The notes beneath the pieces were generated by a model. The model was not told where the DNA came from. It searched no databases and saw only the letters and a program-made list of their open reading frames with translations. Positions 1 through 5,303 of a DNA stretch of 5,304 bases are shown here, one piece after another; the first letter of the stretch is position 1, and every line of letters begins with the position of its first letter. Made by a program: the position numbers and the translations under genes. Location: NCBI GenBank assembly GCA_016934095.1, contig JAFGTO010000522.1, positions 1 through 5,304 on the forward strand, read 5' to 3'. The stretch comes from Candidatus Glassiibacteriota bacterium. GTDB lineage: Bacteria > Gemmatimonadota > Glassbacteria > GWA2-58-10.

Positions 1-63
1 AGGATACAGGGTATAAAGGCTGTCAAGGGCCGTTTCCACTCATGGAACAACTACATGCGGTAA
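1..63 (+). CDS. Possible C-terminal tail of an upstream gene (partial)
   Basis: Frame 1 is open from the window edge for 20 codons and ends in TAA at 61-63. The peptide ends FHSWNNYMR and is basic and aromatic, like a plausible protein tail. Frame 3 is also open, to a TAG at 87-89, so the frame choice is not secure. No family can be recognised from 20 residues. Codons 6-13 overlap the left arm of the inverted repeat at 18-38. If the gene is real, it is transcribed in the same direction as the CBS gene, 221 bases upstream of it. Confidence 0.3.
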   Translation, partial: RIQGIKAVKGRFHSWNNYMR

Positions 64-137
64 GAAGATCTTATTTTCATAACATATAGGAGCTCTTGCA
101 TTTAAACTGGAAACGGCTTGCCTTGCCCTTGGCAGCC
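18..137. repeat. Long imperfect inverted repeat spanning a putative stop codon
   Basis: Bases 18-29 (GGCTGTCAAGGG) pair with 126-137 (CCCTTGGCAGCC): 12 pairs, one of them G-T. Bases 30-38 (CCGTTTCCA) pair perfectly with 108-116 (TGGAAACGG): 9 more pairs. The right arm carries a 9-base bulge (117-125) between the two blocks, and the loop (39-107) is 69 bases. The right arm can instead fold locally: GGCT-T-GCC at 115-122 with GGCAGCC at 131-137. The two structures are mutually exclusive. The pairing is directly visible. Its role (3' end processing, attenuation, or the scar of an inverted duplication) is unknown. Confidence 0.55.
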
Positions 138-160
138 CATAAAACAATAAATTTCACCAC

Positions 161-189
161 GGGGTGTTGAGGTATTTTTTCAACGCCCC
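161..189. other. 10-bp stem-loop with T-rich loop
   Basis: GGGGTGTTGA (161-170) pairs with TCAACGCCCC (180-189) over ten positions, one being G-T, around a 9-base loop that contains a run of T. It lies about 100 bases after the putative upstream stop and about 95 before the CBS start. No T tract follows the stem on either strand, so it is not a standard intrinsic terminator. It could be a weak terminator, a leader structure or a protein-binding palindrome. Confidence 0.4.
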
Positions 190-214
190 TCTAATAAACG
201 TGAAAATTGAAAAC

Positions 215-236
215 TCCCCGGAGCGACCTGCGGGGA
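215..236 (+). other. GC-rich leader hairpin upstream of the CBS gene
   Basis: TCCCCG (215-220) pairs with CGGGGA (231-236). Inside, after one G-G mismatch, AG (222-223) can pair with CT (228-229), leaving the loop CGAC. It sits 37 bases before the Shine-Dalgarno sequence at 274. The stem is real as a sequence pattern, but short enough to be incidental. Confidence 0.25.
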
Positions 237-273
237 ATGCACTCGCTGCGCAATTCGTGCCCGGGAAAACCTC

Positions 274-287
274 AGGAGATCGAGATG
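274..287 (+). promoter_or_regulatory. Ribosome binding site fixing the CBS gene start
   Basis: AGGAG at 274-278 lies 6 bases before ATG at 285. This favours 285 over the in-frame TTG at 207, which has no Shine-Dalgarno sequence and would add 26 residues unlike any CBS protein. It also favours 285 over the in-frame ATG at 294, which would be 15 bases away. Confidence 0.75.
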
Positions 288-764
288 AATACGATGGCGC
301 GGGATATCATGACCAGAAATGTTATCGTAGTCGAGAAAGATTTGTCGATCCATAACCTCATCGAAACCTTCCTTAAGAATAAAATCAGCTGCGCCCCGGT
401 GGTGAATAAAAAGAAGAAGCTTGTCGGCATCGTTACCAAGACCGACGTGCTGGGCTATTTCATGGACCTCGACCTGGACCTGACCCTGAAAGTGGGCTTG
501 AAAGACATCCTGGACTTCGGGTCCGAACGCAGGGACCTGGAAATAATACCGGAGAAGGCGCAGAAGGTGGGCGATATAATGACGCCGAAGCCGATCACGG
601 CCGAGGAGGATACCTCTGTCAAGATTCTGGCCGAGATAATGATCAGCAACAACATTCACCGGCTGATTATAGAAAACGACAGTGCGATCAGCGGGATTGT
701 CAGCACGCTGGATATCCTTTACCATGTGGCGGGGATAAAGAAAAAAGAGGCGGAGAAAAACTGA
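285..764 (+). CDS. Tandem CBS-domain protein
   Basis: A 159-residue cytoplasmic protein that is essentially one CBS pair (Bateman module). CBS1 covers residues 5-60: it opens with RDIMT, has the core ISCAPVV at 34-40 and ends in GIVTKTDVL at 48-56. CBS2 covers about 96-150: it opens with GDIMT at 96-100, has NNIHRLII at 122-129 and ends in GIVSTLDIL at 137-145. The G-I-V-[ST]-x-x-D ends are the positions that contact ribose and phosphate of adenine nucleotides in CBS families, so AMP, ATP or a related ligand is a fair guess. No catalytic domain is attached, so it probably acts by binding a partner. A 35-residue linker with an acidic DLDLDL stretch (61-66) separates the domains. A Lys/Glu tail closes the protein. 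The stop overlaps the start of the FapA-like gene, which points to joint expression and perhaps direct partnership (inference). Stand-alone CBS pairs are common, so the exact function stays open. Confidence 0.9.
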   Translation: MNTMARDIMTRNVIVVEKDLSIHNLIETFLKNKISCAPVVNKKKKLVGIVTKTDVLGYFMDLDLDLTLKVGLKDILDFGSERRDLEIIPEKAQKVGDIMTPKPITAEEDTSVKILAEIMISNNIHRLIIENDSAISGIVSTLDILYHVAGIKKKEAEKN

Positions 765-766
765 TG
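752..766 (+). promoter_or_regulatory. Overlapping stop/start (TGATG) with internal ribosome binding site
   Basis: The CBS stop TGA (762-764) shares its last base with the next ATG (764-766). GGAG at 752-755, inside the last CBS codons, is 8 bases before that ATG. This arrangement is typical of translational coupling: ribosomes ending the first gene can reinitiate on the second, giving linked amounts of both proteins. Confidence 0.75.
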
Positions 767-3391
767 AGCACAGTGGAAAACCAAAACGATATCAATGTTG
801 TAATCGAGGTGTCTGCAGACAAAGTCGAAGCGCATCTCACCCTGGTCCCCTTGACGGAATCGCCCAGGTTCTCCACCGACCAGGTCAAAAAAGCACTCGC
901 CGAGAAGGGAATCAAATTCGGGATCTACGAGGAAGTATTAGCCCTGCTGGAAGAACAAGTAAGATACAACAAGAAAATACTGATCGCCTCCGGAATCAGG
1001 CCGGCAAACGGGGAAGAAGGGACAGTAAAGTGCTTTTTCGAGAGCAACCGGAGAGTCAAGGTAAAAAAGGGCGCAAAGGTTGCTGAGATTGTCCAGCCCG
1101 GGGAAGGCAGCGACGGGATAACCGTTTTCGAAGAAAAAATACCCTCCACGGCCGGGAAAAAAGCTGCATTGCCGGAGCTGAAGAATGTCCGGACCTCCAC
1201 CGAAAACGCGAGCCTGCTCGTAGCGAAAATCGACGGTTACCTTTTAATCAACGAGTCGGGTATTAGGATCGCGCCCTTTTTTGAGCTGGAAAAATCAGCC
1301 AACACGGATGAGGCTTTCGTCAAAGTAAAGAAACCCCTGCAGCCAGGCGACTTCAACGCCGAGGACCTGAGACGGTTCCTCAAAGACAACGGTATCGTGT
1401 ACGGGATCTGCGAAGAAGAGATAGAGAGCATCTTCAGCCAGAACAAATTCGACCAGCGTATCCTGGTCTCCTGTATGGATAAGGACAAAGCGGCGGCCGC
1501 CGGTCAGGCTGATAAAGACTTTACGGTTGCCATCGAAATCTCCAGAGACCAGATCGAAGCGTATCTAACCGTAATCCCCTTGACCGAATCCCCCGTGTTC
1601 TCCACCGGGCCGGTCAGAGAAGCGCTCTCCGAAAAGGGCATAAAGTCCGGAATCAAGGAAGATGTTCTGGCCGGCCTCGAAAAAGAGGTGAAATATAACG
1701 AGCCTGTCCTGATCGCCGCCGGAGTCAAGCCCGCACCGGGTAAAGACGGAACGATATCATATTTTTTCGACAGCAAGCAGACAGTCAAGGTCAAAAAACA
1801 CCAGAAGATCGGTGAAATCATCCCTTCTGAAAAAGGCAGCGACGGGGTTACCATATTTGAAGAAAAGGTTCCCGCCCCTGAACCGGAAAGAGCCTATATA
1901 CCGGACAGCGCCTTTATCGGCCCTTCCCCCGAAAATAAAAACATCCTGGTATCCAAATTCAACGGCTACCTCTCTTTCGATGAAGCAGCTTTTCAGCCGA
2001 CACCCTTTTTCGAGCTGGATGAGACGACCACAGACTACGAAGCATTCGTCAAAGTAGCCAGACCGCTGCAGGATGGAGACTTCGATGCCGAGGACCTCAA
2101 GCGCTTCCTTTCAGAAAAGGGTATCCTTTTCGGGGTCCTCGACCAGGAGATAGAGAAAGTCTTCAAGGAGAAGAAATTCCAGCAGCCTGTCCTGGTCGCC
2201 CGGGGACAACAGGTGCTGGATGAGAAGGACGGTGAAGTCAAGTACTTTTTCGATACGGAAGCCAGCCCCCAGGTCGATGCCCGGGGAAACATCGATTACA
2301 AAGAGCTCAATTTGATCCAGAATGTTAGAGCCGGCGACCCCCTGGCGGAAACCGCCGATCCCTCCCAGGGTATCGAGGGCTGCACGATATTCGGCCAGAA
2401 GATAACTCCTAAAAAAGGCGTGAGACCCACCCTGCCGAAAGGGCTGAATACCCAACCCGACCCGAAAAACCCTAATGTCCTGGTAGCCGAGATTGACGGC
2501 AGTGTCAAGCTGAAAGGGGCAACCGTGGCAGTGGAGCCGATTATCGTTATCAAGGAGGATGTAGATTTCTCGACCGGGAACATCGATTTCCATGGCTCGG
2601 TGATAGTCAACCGGGATGTCAAGAGCGGGTTCAAGATCTATGCCACGGATGATGTCCAGGTAAACGGAGTTGTAGAGGACGCCGAAATCGAGGCCGGCGG
2701 AAAAGTAATGATCAAAGCGGGCTTTATCGGCAGGGGAGAGGGTCGGATCACCGCACAGCAGGAGGTGGCCGCCAAGTTCTGCGAGAACGAAAATATCATC
2801 GGCGAAAGCGACATCTTAATCAGCGACTACGTGATGAACAGTATGATCAAAACAAAGGGCAGGCTGGTTGTCATGGACCAGACAGGCCTTATAGTGGGCG
2901 GGGAAAGCTATGCCGTTAAAGGCATTGAAGCCAAAGTGATCGGGAACAAGAATTATGCACCGACTGCCGTGTTCGCCGGATTCGATCAGGAAGTCGAGGA
3001 GTTCCTGAGAGTAAAAAGAGCCTACCTGGCGAAAAATGCCGAGCACATTAAAGAGATCAACAAGACTTTCTTCAAGCTTTCCCAGCGGAGACTCGTCAAG
3101 AAGCCCCTGCCGGAAGGCCTGCAAAACGTGGTCAAAAAACTCAATCAATTAAAAACCGAGAAGGAAGAAGAAAACAAGGTTATCACCGCAGAGATCGAGA
3201 AACTGGAAGGCAAGGTGGAAGAGTTCAAGAAAGCGCTGGTAATAGTCTCCGGCGTGGTCTATCCGGGAACCACTGTCGCTATCTACAACAGGCGCCTCGC
3301 GGTTAACGAAGCGCTGAAATCAGTCTATTTCAAATATACCGAAAAAGAGGTGGTGGCCGCCGACCTGGATGAGCTCTCCCAGCCCGCCTGA
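764..3391 (+). CDS. FapA/DUF342-family protein with four N-terminal lobes
   Basis: An 875-residue protein, longer than the usual DUF342/FapA protein because of extra N-terminal modules. Layout by eye: FapA_N-like lobe 1, about 12-172; half lobe 2, 173-237; Ala-rich linker, 238-251; lobe 3, 255-415; lobe 4, 416-600; DUF342 repetitive beta-strand region, about 601-735, with motifs GNIDFHGSVIVNRDV, VQVNGVVEDAEIEAGG and GFIGRGEG; coiled coil, about 741-822; C-terminal strands with SGVVYPGTTVAIYNRRL at 829-845. The lobes share an (E)A-strand, a helix ending in GI..GI.E, an IL[IV]A strand, DG...YFF and GSDG.T.FEEK.P. There is no signal peptide or membrane segment, so it is cytoplasmic. Family knowledge: FapA in Vibrio vulnificus is linked to polar flagellar assembly and binds EIIA-Glc. 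No flagellar gene is visible here, so a flagellar role is not shown and no symbol is given. It is coupled to the CBS gene upstream. Confidence 0.88.
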   Translation: MSTVENQNDINVVIEVSADKVEAHLTLVPLTESPRFSTDQVKKALAEKGIKFGIYEEVLALLEEQVRYNKKILIASGIRPANGEEGTVKCFFESNRRVKVKKGAKVAEIVQPGEGSDGITVFEEKIPSTAGKKAALPELKNVRTSTENASLLVAKIDGYLLINESGIRIAPFFELEKSANTDEAFVKVKKPLQPGDFNAEDLRRFLKDNGIVYGICEEEIESIFSQNKFDQRILVSCMDKDKAAAAGQADKDFTVAIEISRDQIEAYLTVIPLTESPVFSTGPVREALSEKGIKSGIKEDVLAGLEKEVKYNEPVLIAAGVKPAPGKDGTISYFFDSKQTVKVKKHQKIGEIIPSEKGSDGVTIFEEKVPAPEPERAYIPDSAFIGPSPENKNILVSKFNGYLSFDEAAFQPTPFFELDETTTDYEAFVKVARPLQDGDFDAEDLKRFLSEKGILFGVLDQEIEKVFKEKKFQQPVLVARGQQVLDEKDGEVKYFFDTEASPQVDARGNIDYKELNLIQNVRAGDPLAETADPSQGIEGCTIFGQKITPKKGVRPTLPKGLNTQPDPKNPNVLVAEIDGSVKLKGATVAVEPIIVIKEDVDFSTGNIDFHGSVIVNRDVKSGFKIYATDDVQVNGVVEDAEIEAGGKVMIKAGFIGRGEGRITAQQEVAAKFCENENIIGESDILISDYVMNSMIKTKGRLVVMDQTGLIVGGESYAVKGIEAKVIGNKNYAPTAVFAGFDQEVEEFLRVKRAYLAKNAEHIKEINKTFFKLSQRRLVKKPLPEGLQNVVKKLNQLKTEKEEENKVITAEIEKLEGKVEEFKKALVIVSGVVYPGTTVAIYNRRLAVNEALKSVYFKYTEKEVVAADLDELSQPA
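788..1471 (+). repeat. Tandem duplication, copy 1 (FapA-like residues 9-236)
   Basis: This 684-base stretch encodes 228 residues that align without a gap to residues 252-479, a constant offset of 243 residues or 729 bases. In the first 119 residues I count 68 identities by eye (about 57%); the stretch around 128-170 is less similar. Shared landmarks include PLTESP, FST, EKGIK, VKVKK, GSDG, FEEK, PFFEL and EAFVKV. The copy stops at ILVS, halfway through lobe 2, so its second lobe lacks the DG...FF and GxxGxTxF half. Confidence 0.9.
1517..2200 (+). repeat. Tandem duplication, copy 2 (FapA-like residues 252-479)
   Basis: Partner of the unit at 788-1471, with the same length and order and no gaps. 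Here the second lobe does not stop. It runs on from VLVARG into the missing half (DGEVKYFF, then GIEGCTIFGQKI) and into the DUF342 region, so this copy is the one joined to the ancestral C-terminus. The 45 bases between the copies (1472-1516) encode an Ala-rich linker, CMDKDKAAAAGQADK. The DNA copies have clearly diverged (for example 851-878 against 1580-1607), so the duplication is not recent. Confidence 0.9.
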
Positions 3392-3422
3392 GTTTCTCGC
3401 CCCCCCGTCAACTCTGCACAGC

Positions 3423-3445
3423 AGCCCCCGGAAAGACCGCGGGCT
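3423..3445. terminator. Terminator-like hairpin between convergent genes
   Basis: AGCCCCCGG (3423-3431) pairs with CCGCGGGCT (3437-3445): 8 pairs with one C-C mismatch, around the loop AAAGA. It starts 31 bases after the FapA-like stop. Its right arm overlaps the TAG stop (3444-3446) of the opposing gene. The symmetry and position suit a shared bidirectional terminator. Neither strand has a T tract after the stem, so it is not a textbook intrinsic terminator. Confidence 0.5.
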
Positions 3446-4391
3446 ACCCGCGCAGGAGTTCCTCCACCGAGCGGTGAAGCAGAGGCAGCATCAGCTCGTG
3501 GTGCCCGATAAAGCTGTAGCCTTTCCCGCCTCCGGAGGTAGTGGGCCTGCCCACTACGTTCACCGTGGGACGGTACTGCTGGATCATGCTGAAGTCCGCG
3601 GTAATCAGCCCCTGGCAACTGTGCCCGAGGTTGCGGCTCAAAGTAAGCGCCTTGAGAAAGACCTCCGGCAGGATCACGGCTGAGCCGAGGTTCATCACCA
3701 CAGAGGCCTTGGAGAGCCTGGAGACCGCAGCCGAAAAAATATGGAAGTCGGTCATCGAAGTTTCTCCCAGTGCACCACCCTTAACCGCCGGATGCTGGTG
3801 GATCGTGTCGGTGCCGATGGCCACATGCACCGAAAGCGGCACTCCACAGCGGGAACAGGCAGCCAGGATGCTGGCCTGTTGGTTGGGCGCATCGGCATTG
3901 AGAATGTCCTCCCCCAGCGCCTCACCAAGGCCGAGCCCCCCGGCAAGGGCGCGCTCCGCGGCACGGGCAATGAACCGCGGGGTCTCCTCCACCATGCCGA
4001 ACGTCCCATCCTCCAGGCCGGCGGCGACATCCTCGCTGGTCTCACCCCAGACTGCGATTTCCAGGTCGTGGATCGCCGTGGCGCCGTTGAACGCCACCGC
4101 AGTCAGGAACCCCCGCTCGACCCAATCGATGAGATAGGGAGAGCAGCCGACCTTTACCACGTGGGCGCCGAGCATCACGATTACCGGCTTCCCGGCCTTG
4201 AAAGCCCCGGCCAGCGACCGGCAGAACTCCAGCCAGTCCTGCGCCTTCAACTGGCGGGGAAGCCCTTCCAGAAAAAAACCCTCGCCTTTCGAGGGCCGCC
4301 CGAAATCGGACACCCGTACCTTGTGGGCCCGGTCGGCGATGGACCTGGTTTTCACCCCTTGCGGGTCTATCCTGGGATAACGGCTGGGCAT
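3444..4391 (-). CDS. Conserved protein of unknown function, possible DHS-like NAD-binding fold
   Basis: A 315-residue protein without signal peptide or membrane segment, likely cytoplasmic. I recognise the pattern as a conserved bacterial family usually annotated as hypothetical; I cannot give an activity. Motifs, counted from the chosen ATG: LGAHVVKVG (74-82), FNGATAIHDLEIA (101-113), GETSEDV (116-122), DGTFGMVEET (128-137), HVAIGTDTIHQHP (189-201), NLGSAVILPEVFLKA (234-248), IQQYRPTVNVV (270-280) and GGGKGYSFIGHHELM (287-301). The many invariant-looking Gly, His, Asp and Glu residues suggest an enzyme. Alternating hydrophobic strands with Gly turns recall the deoxyhypusine-synthase-like NAD/FAD-binding fold, but this is only a resemblance by eye. 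Start: ATG at 4391 has GGAG (4406-4403) 11 bases upstream. An in-frame TTG at 4400 would add three residues but is only 2 bases from that GGAG. The gene follows the DUF3108-type gene with a 20-base gap, probably in one operon, and is visibly more GC-rich than the plus-strand pair. Confidence 0.8.
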   Translation of the reverse strand: MPSRYPRIDPQGVKTRSIADRAHKVRVSDFGRPSKGEGFFLEGLPRQLKAQDWLEFCRSLAGAFKAGKPVIVMLGAHVVKVGCSPYLIDWVERGFLTAVAFNGATAIHDLEIAVWGETSEDVAAGLEDGTFGMVEETPRFIARAAERALAGGLGLGEALGEDILNADAPNQQASILAACSRCGVPLSVHVAIGTDTIHQHPAVKGGALGETSMTDFHIFSAAVSRLSKASVVMNLGSAVILPEVFLKALTLSRNLGHSCQGLITADFSMIQQYRPTVNVVGRPTTSGGGKGYSFIGHHELMLPLLHRSVEELLRG

Positions 4392-4411
4392 CTCTGTCAA
4401 AGCTCCGCCAG

Positions 4412-5194
4412 TTAAGATTCCGGCCCACCCGGTTGGTATGACTCGAGCAGAACCACGATCTTTCCGAAATCCAGCTCGCTGCTCACCTTGACCGGGATCC
4501 TGCGCTTATCGTCGGTAAGCCAGATCTGCAGGCTCCCCTTGTGCTTGAACAGGCCTCCGCTCTTGATAAAAGGCTCTACCACTGTGCAGTAAAACCGGCC
4601 GGCCGGCACATCGACCCACTCCTTGCGATGAACGGCCACCTTGAGCGGATTTCCCCGCTTGTCGACAAAGCCCTCCAGCAAAACACCCTCGCCAACCTCG
4701 AGGTCCAGCGAGCGGAAATAATAGAATATCGAAAGCTCATCCTGGGCCTCCGGCACGCATTCCTTGATTTCTCCGCTGACCAGGTCGTTAACCTCGTTCG
4801 CCTCCTGGTCGTAGAGCAATTCCAGGTAGCGCTCGTGCTTGCCCTCTTTCTGCTCCTTGATAAACTTCCGGCTGAAAAGCTCCTGCCTGTCGATATAAGA
4901 GAAAAAGCGGTCCCGCACCGGATAGAACAGGTCGATGGTCTTATTGGATTTCGCCCCGGCTTCCACCTGGTAGCAGGAGTGCCCGTTGACCTCTTCGATG
5001 CCATTTATCCGCATGTAGGCGGTACCGATATTGGCCACCGACCAGTTGATCGAAAACTCCAGCCTCTCCCCCACCGCGAAGGGAGCGGGCTGATCCCCAT
5101 CCGCCTGCAAGTTGCCGCAAGACGATGAAGCAAAGGCCAGCGCAGCCAGAATCGTAATCACGCTCTTAGGCAATTCGGCTCTCCAGGGGCTCAA
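4412..5194 (-). CDS. Exported DUF3108-family protein, non-ATG start
   Basis: About 260 residues. The N-terminus has a basic Lys, then the hydrophobic stretch VITILAALAFASSSC and GNLQADG, so it is exported to the periplasm. Cys at residue 26 (from this start) follows SSS, which fits a lipobox poorly, so a lipoprotein is only possible. The mature part matches DUF3108: FAVGERLEFSINW, IGTAYMRI, FYPVRDRFFSYID, DELSIFYYFRSLDL, VDVPAGRFYCTVVEP, then GSLQIWLTDDKRRIPVKV and a final G-K-I-V strand. The family is predicted beta-rich and envelope-associated; its function is not established. No ATG precedes the conserved region. TTG at 5194 has AAGGA (5206-5202) 7 bases before it; TTG at 5173 has GGAGA 6 bases before it and gives a compact signal peptide; TTG at 5209 has no ribosome site. 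I chose 5194, with 5173 nearly as good. Its TAA (4414-4412) lies 20 bases before the next gene. Confidence 0.85.
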   Translation of the reverse strand: MSPWRAELPKSVITILAALAFASSSCGNLQADGDQPAPFAVGERLEFSINWSVANIGTAYMRINGIEEVNGHSCYQVEAGAKSNKTIDLFYPVRDRFFSYIDRQELFSRKFIKEQKEGKHERYLELLYDQEANEVNDLVSGEIKECVPEAQDELSIFYYFRSLDLEVGEGVLLEGFVDKRGNPLKVAVHRKEWVDVPAGRFYCTVVEPFIKSGGLFKHKGSLQIWLTDDKRRIPVKVSSELDFGKIVVLLESYQPGGPES

Positions 5195-5206
5195 GCTGCT
5201 GTCCTT
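5192..5206 (-). promoter_or_regulatory. Ribosome binding site before a TTG start
   Basis: Read on the minus strand, AAGGA (5206-5202) is followed after 7 bases by TTG (5194-5192). It is the best match to the Shine-Dalgarno consensus near the start of the DUF3108-type gene. It competes with GGAGA before the TTG at 5173. Both choices keep the whole hydrophobic signal segment. Confidence 0.45.
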
Positions 5207-5228
5207 CAAGGGAAACGCTTAACCCGGA

Positions 5229-5303
5229 TTATTCATACTCATTTTCGACAGTTTGGGCCTCATTTTTGAGGTCTTCAATTTGTAACTTATTGAAATCGAA
5301 TGA
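5229..5303 (-). CDS. Possible C-terminal tail of another minus-strand gene (partial)
   Basis: On the minus strand one frame is open from the window edge for 24 codons and ends in TAA at 5231-5229. The peptide (for example KLQIEDLKNEAQTVENEYE) is acidic and looks like an amphipathic helix, as at many protein ends. If real, it lies 34 bases upstream of the preferred TTG at 5194 and would head the minus-strand operon. A second frame is also open, to a TAA at 5221-5219, and the stretch is AT-rich, so it may instead be an intergenic promoter region. No family can be recognised. Confidence 0.4.
   Translation of the reverse strand, partial: SFDFNKLQIEDLKNEAQTVENEYE

Larger units (their letters stand above)
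64..284 (+). other. AT-rich intergenic leader before the CBS gene
   Basis: No convincing gene lies in these 221 bases. The stretch 61-213 is visibly richer in A and T than the coding DNA that follows, as expected of a promoter and leader region. One weak sigma70-like pair is TTGCCC at 123-128 and AATAAA at 146-151, spaced 17 bases, each matching 4 of 6 consensus positions. I would not rely on it. No sigma54 or FliA-type box was found, and nothing matches the GEMM cyclic-di-GMP riboswitch core. The region does hold several potential stem-loops, listed separately. Confidence 0.5.

Noticed and set aside
207..284. Longer N-terminus of the CBS protein starting at TTG 207
   Set aside because: There is no Shine-Dalgarno sequence before 207, the extra 26 residues are unlike CBS proteins, and they cover the leader hairpin. 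ATG 285 has AGGAG at the right distance.
64..284. Cyclic-di-GMP (GEMM) or other known riboswitch in the leader
   Set aside because: The stems are present, but none of the conserved GEMM core bases or other riboswitch signatures I know could be placed.
180..725. 181-residue minus-strand open frame across the CBS gene
   Set aside because: It is antisense to a clear tandem CBS protein, has no recognisable domain and no ribosome site that I can see. It is a shadow of the real gene.
788..2200. Repeats as a CRISPR or transposon structure
   Set aside because: The repeats are in-frame protein-coding duplications with constant 729-base spacing and diverged DNA. There are no short direct repeats with spacers and no transposase.
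3541..4415. Two long plus-strand open frames (198 and 224 residues) opposite the conserved unknown gene
   Set aside because: They have low-complexity, Arg/Pro/Ala-rich translations typical of antisense frames in GC-rich DNA. The minus-strand frame carries the conserved motifs.
4541..5128. 195-residue plus-strand open frame opposite the DUF3108-type gene
   Set aside because: The minus strand shows a signal peptide and the full DUF3108 motif series. The plus-strand translation resembles nothing and is an antisense shadow.
5258..5271. Small hairpin CCTCA-TTTT-TGAGG near the right edge as a terminator
   Set aside because: Only five pairs, with no T tract after it on either strand, in AT-rich sequence that may be coding. 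It is too weak to call.
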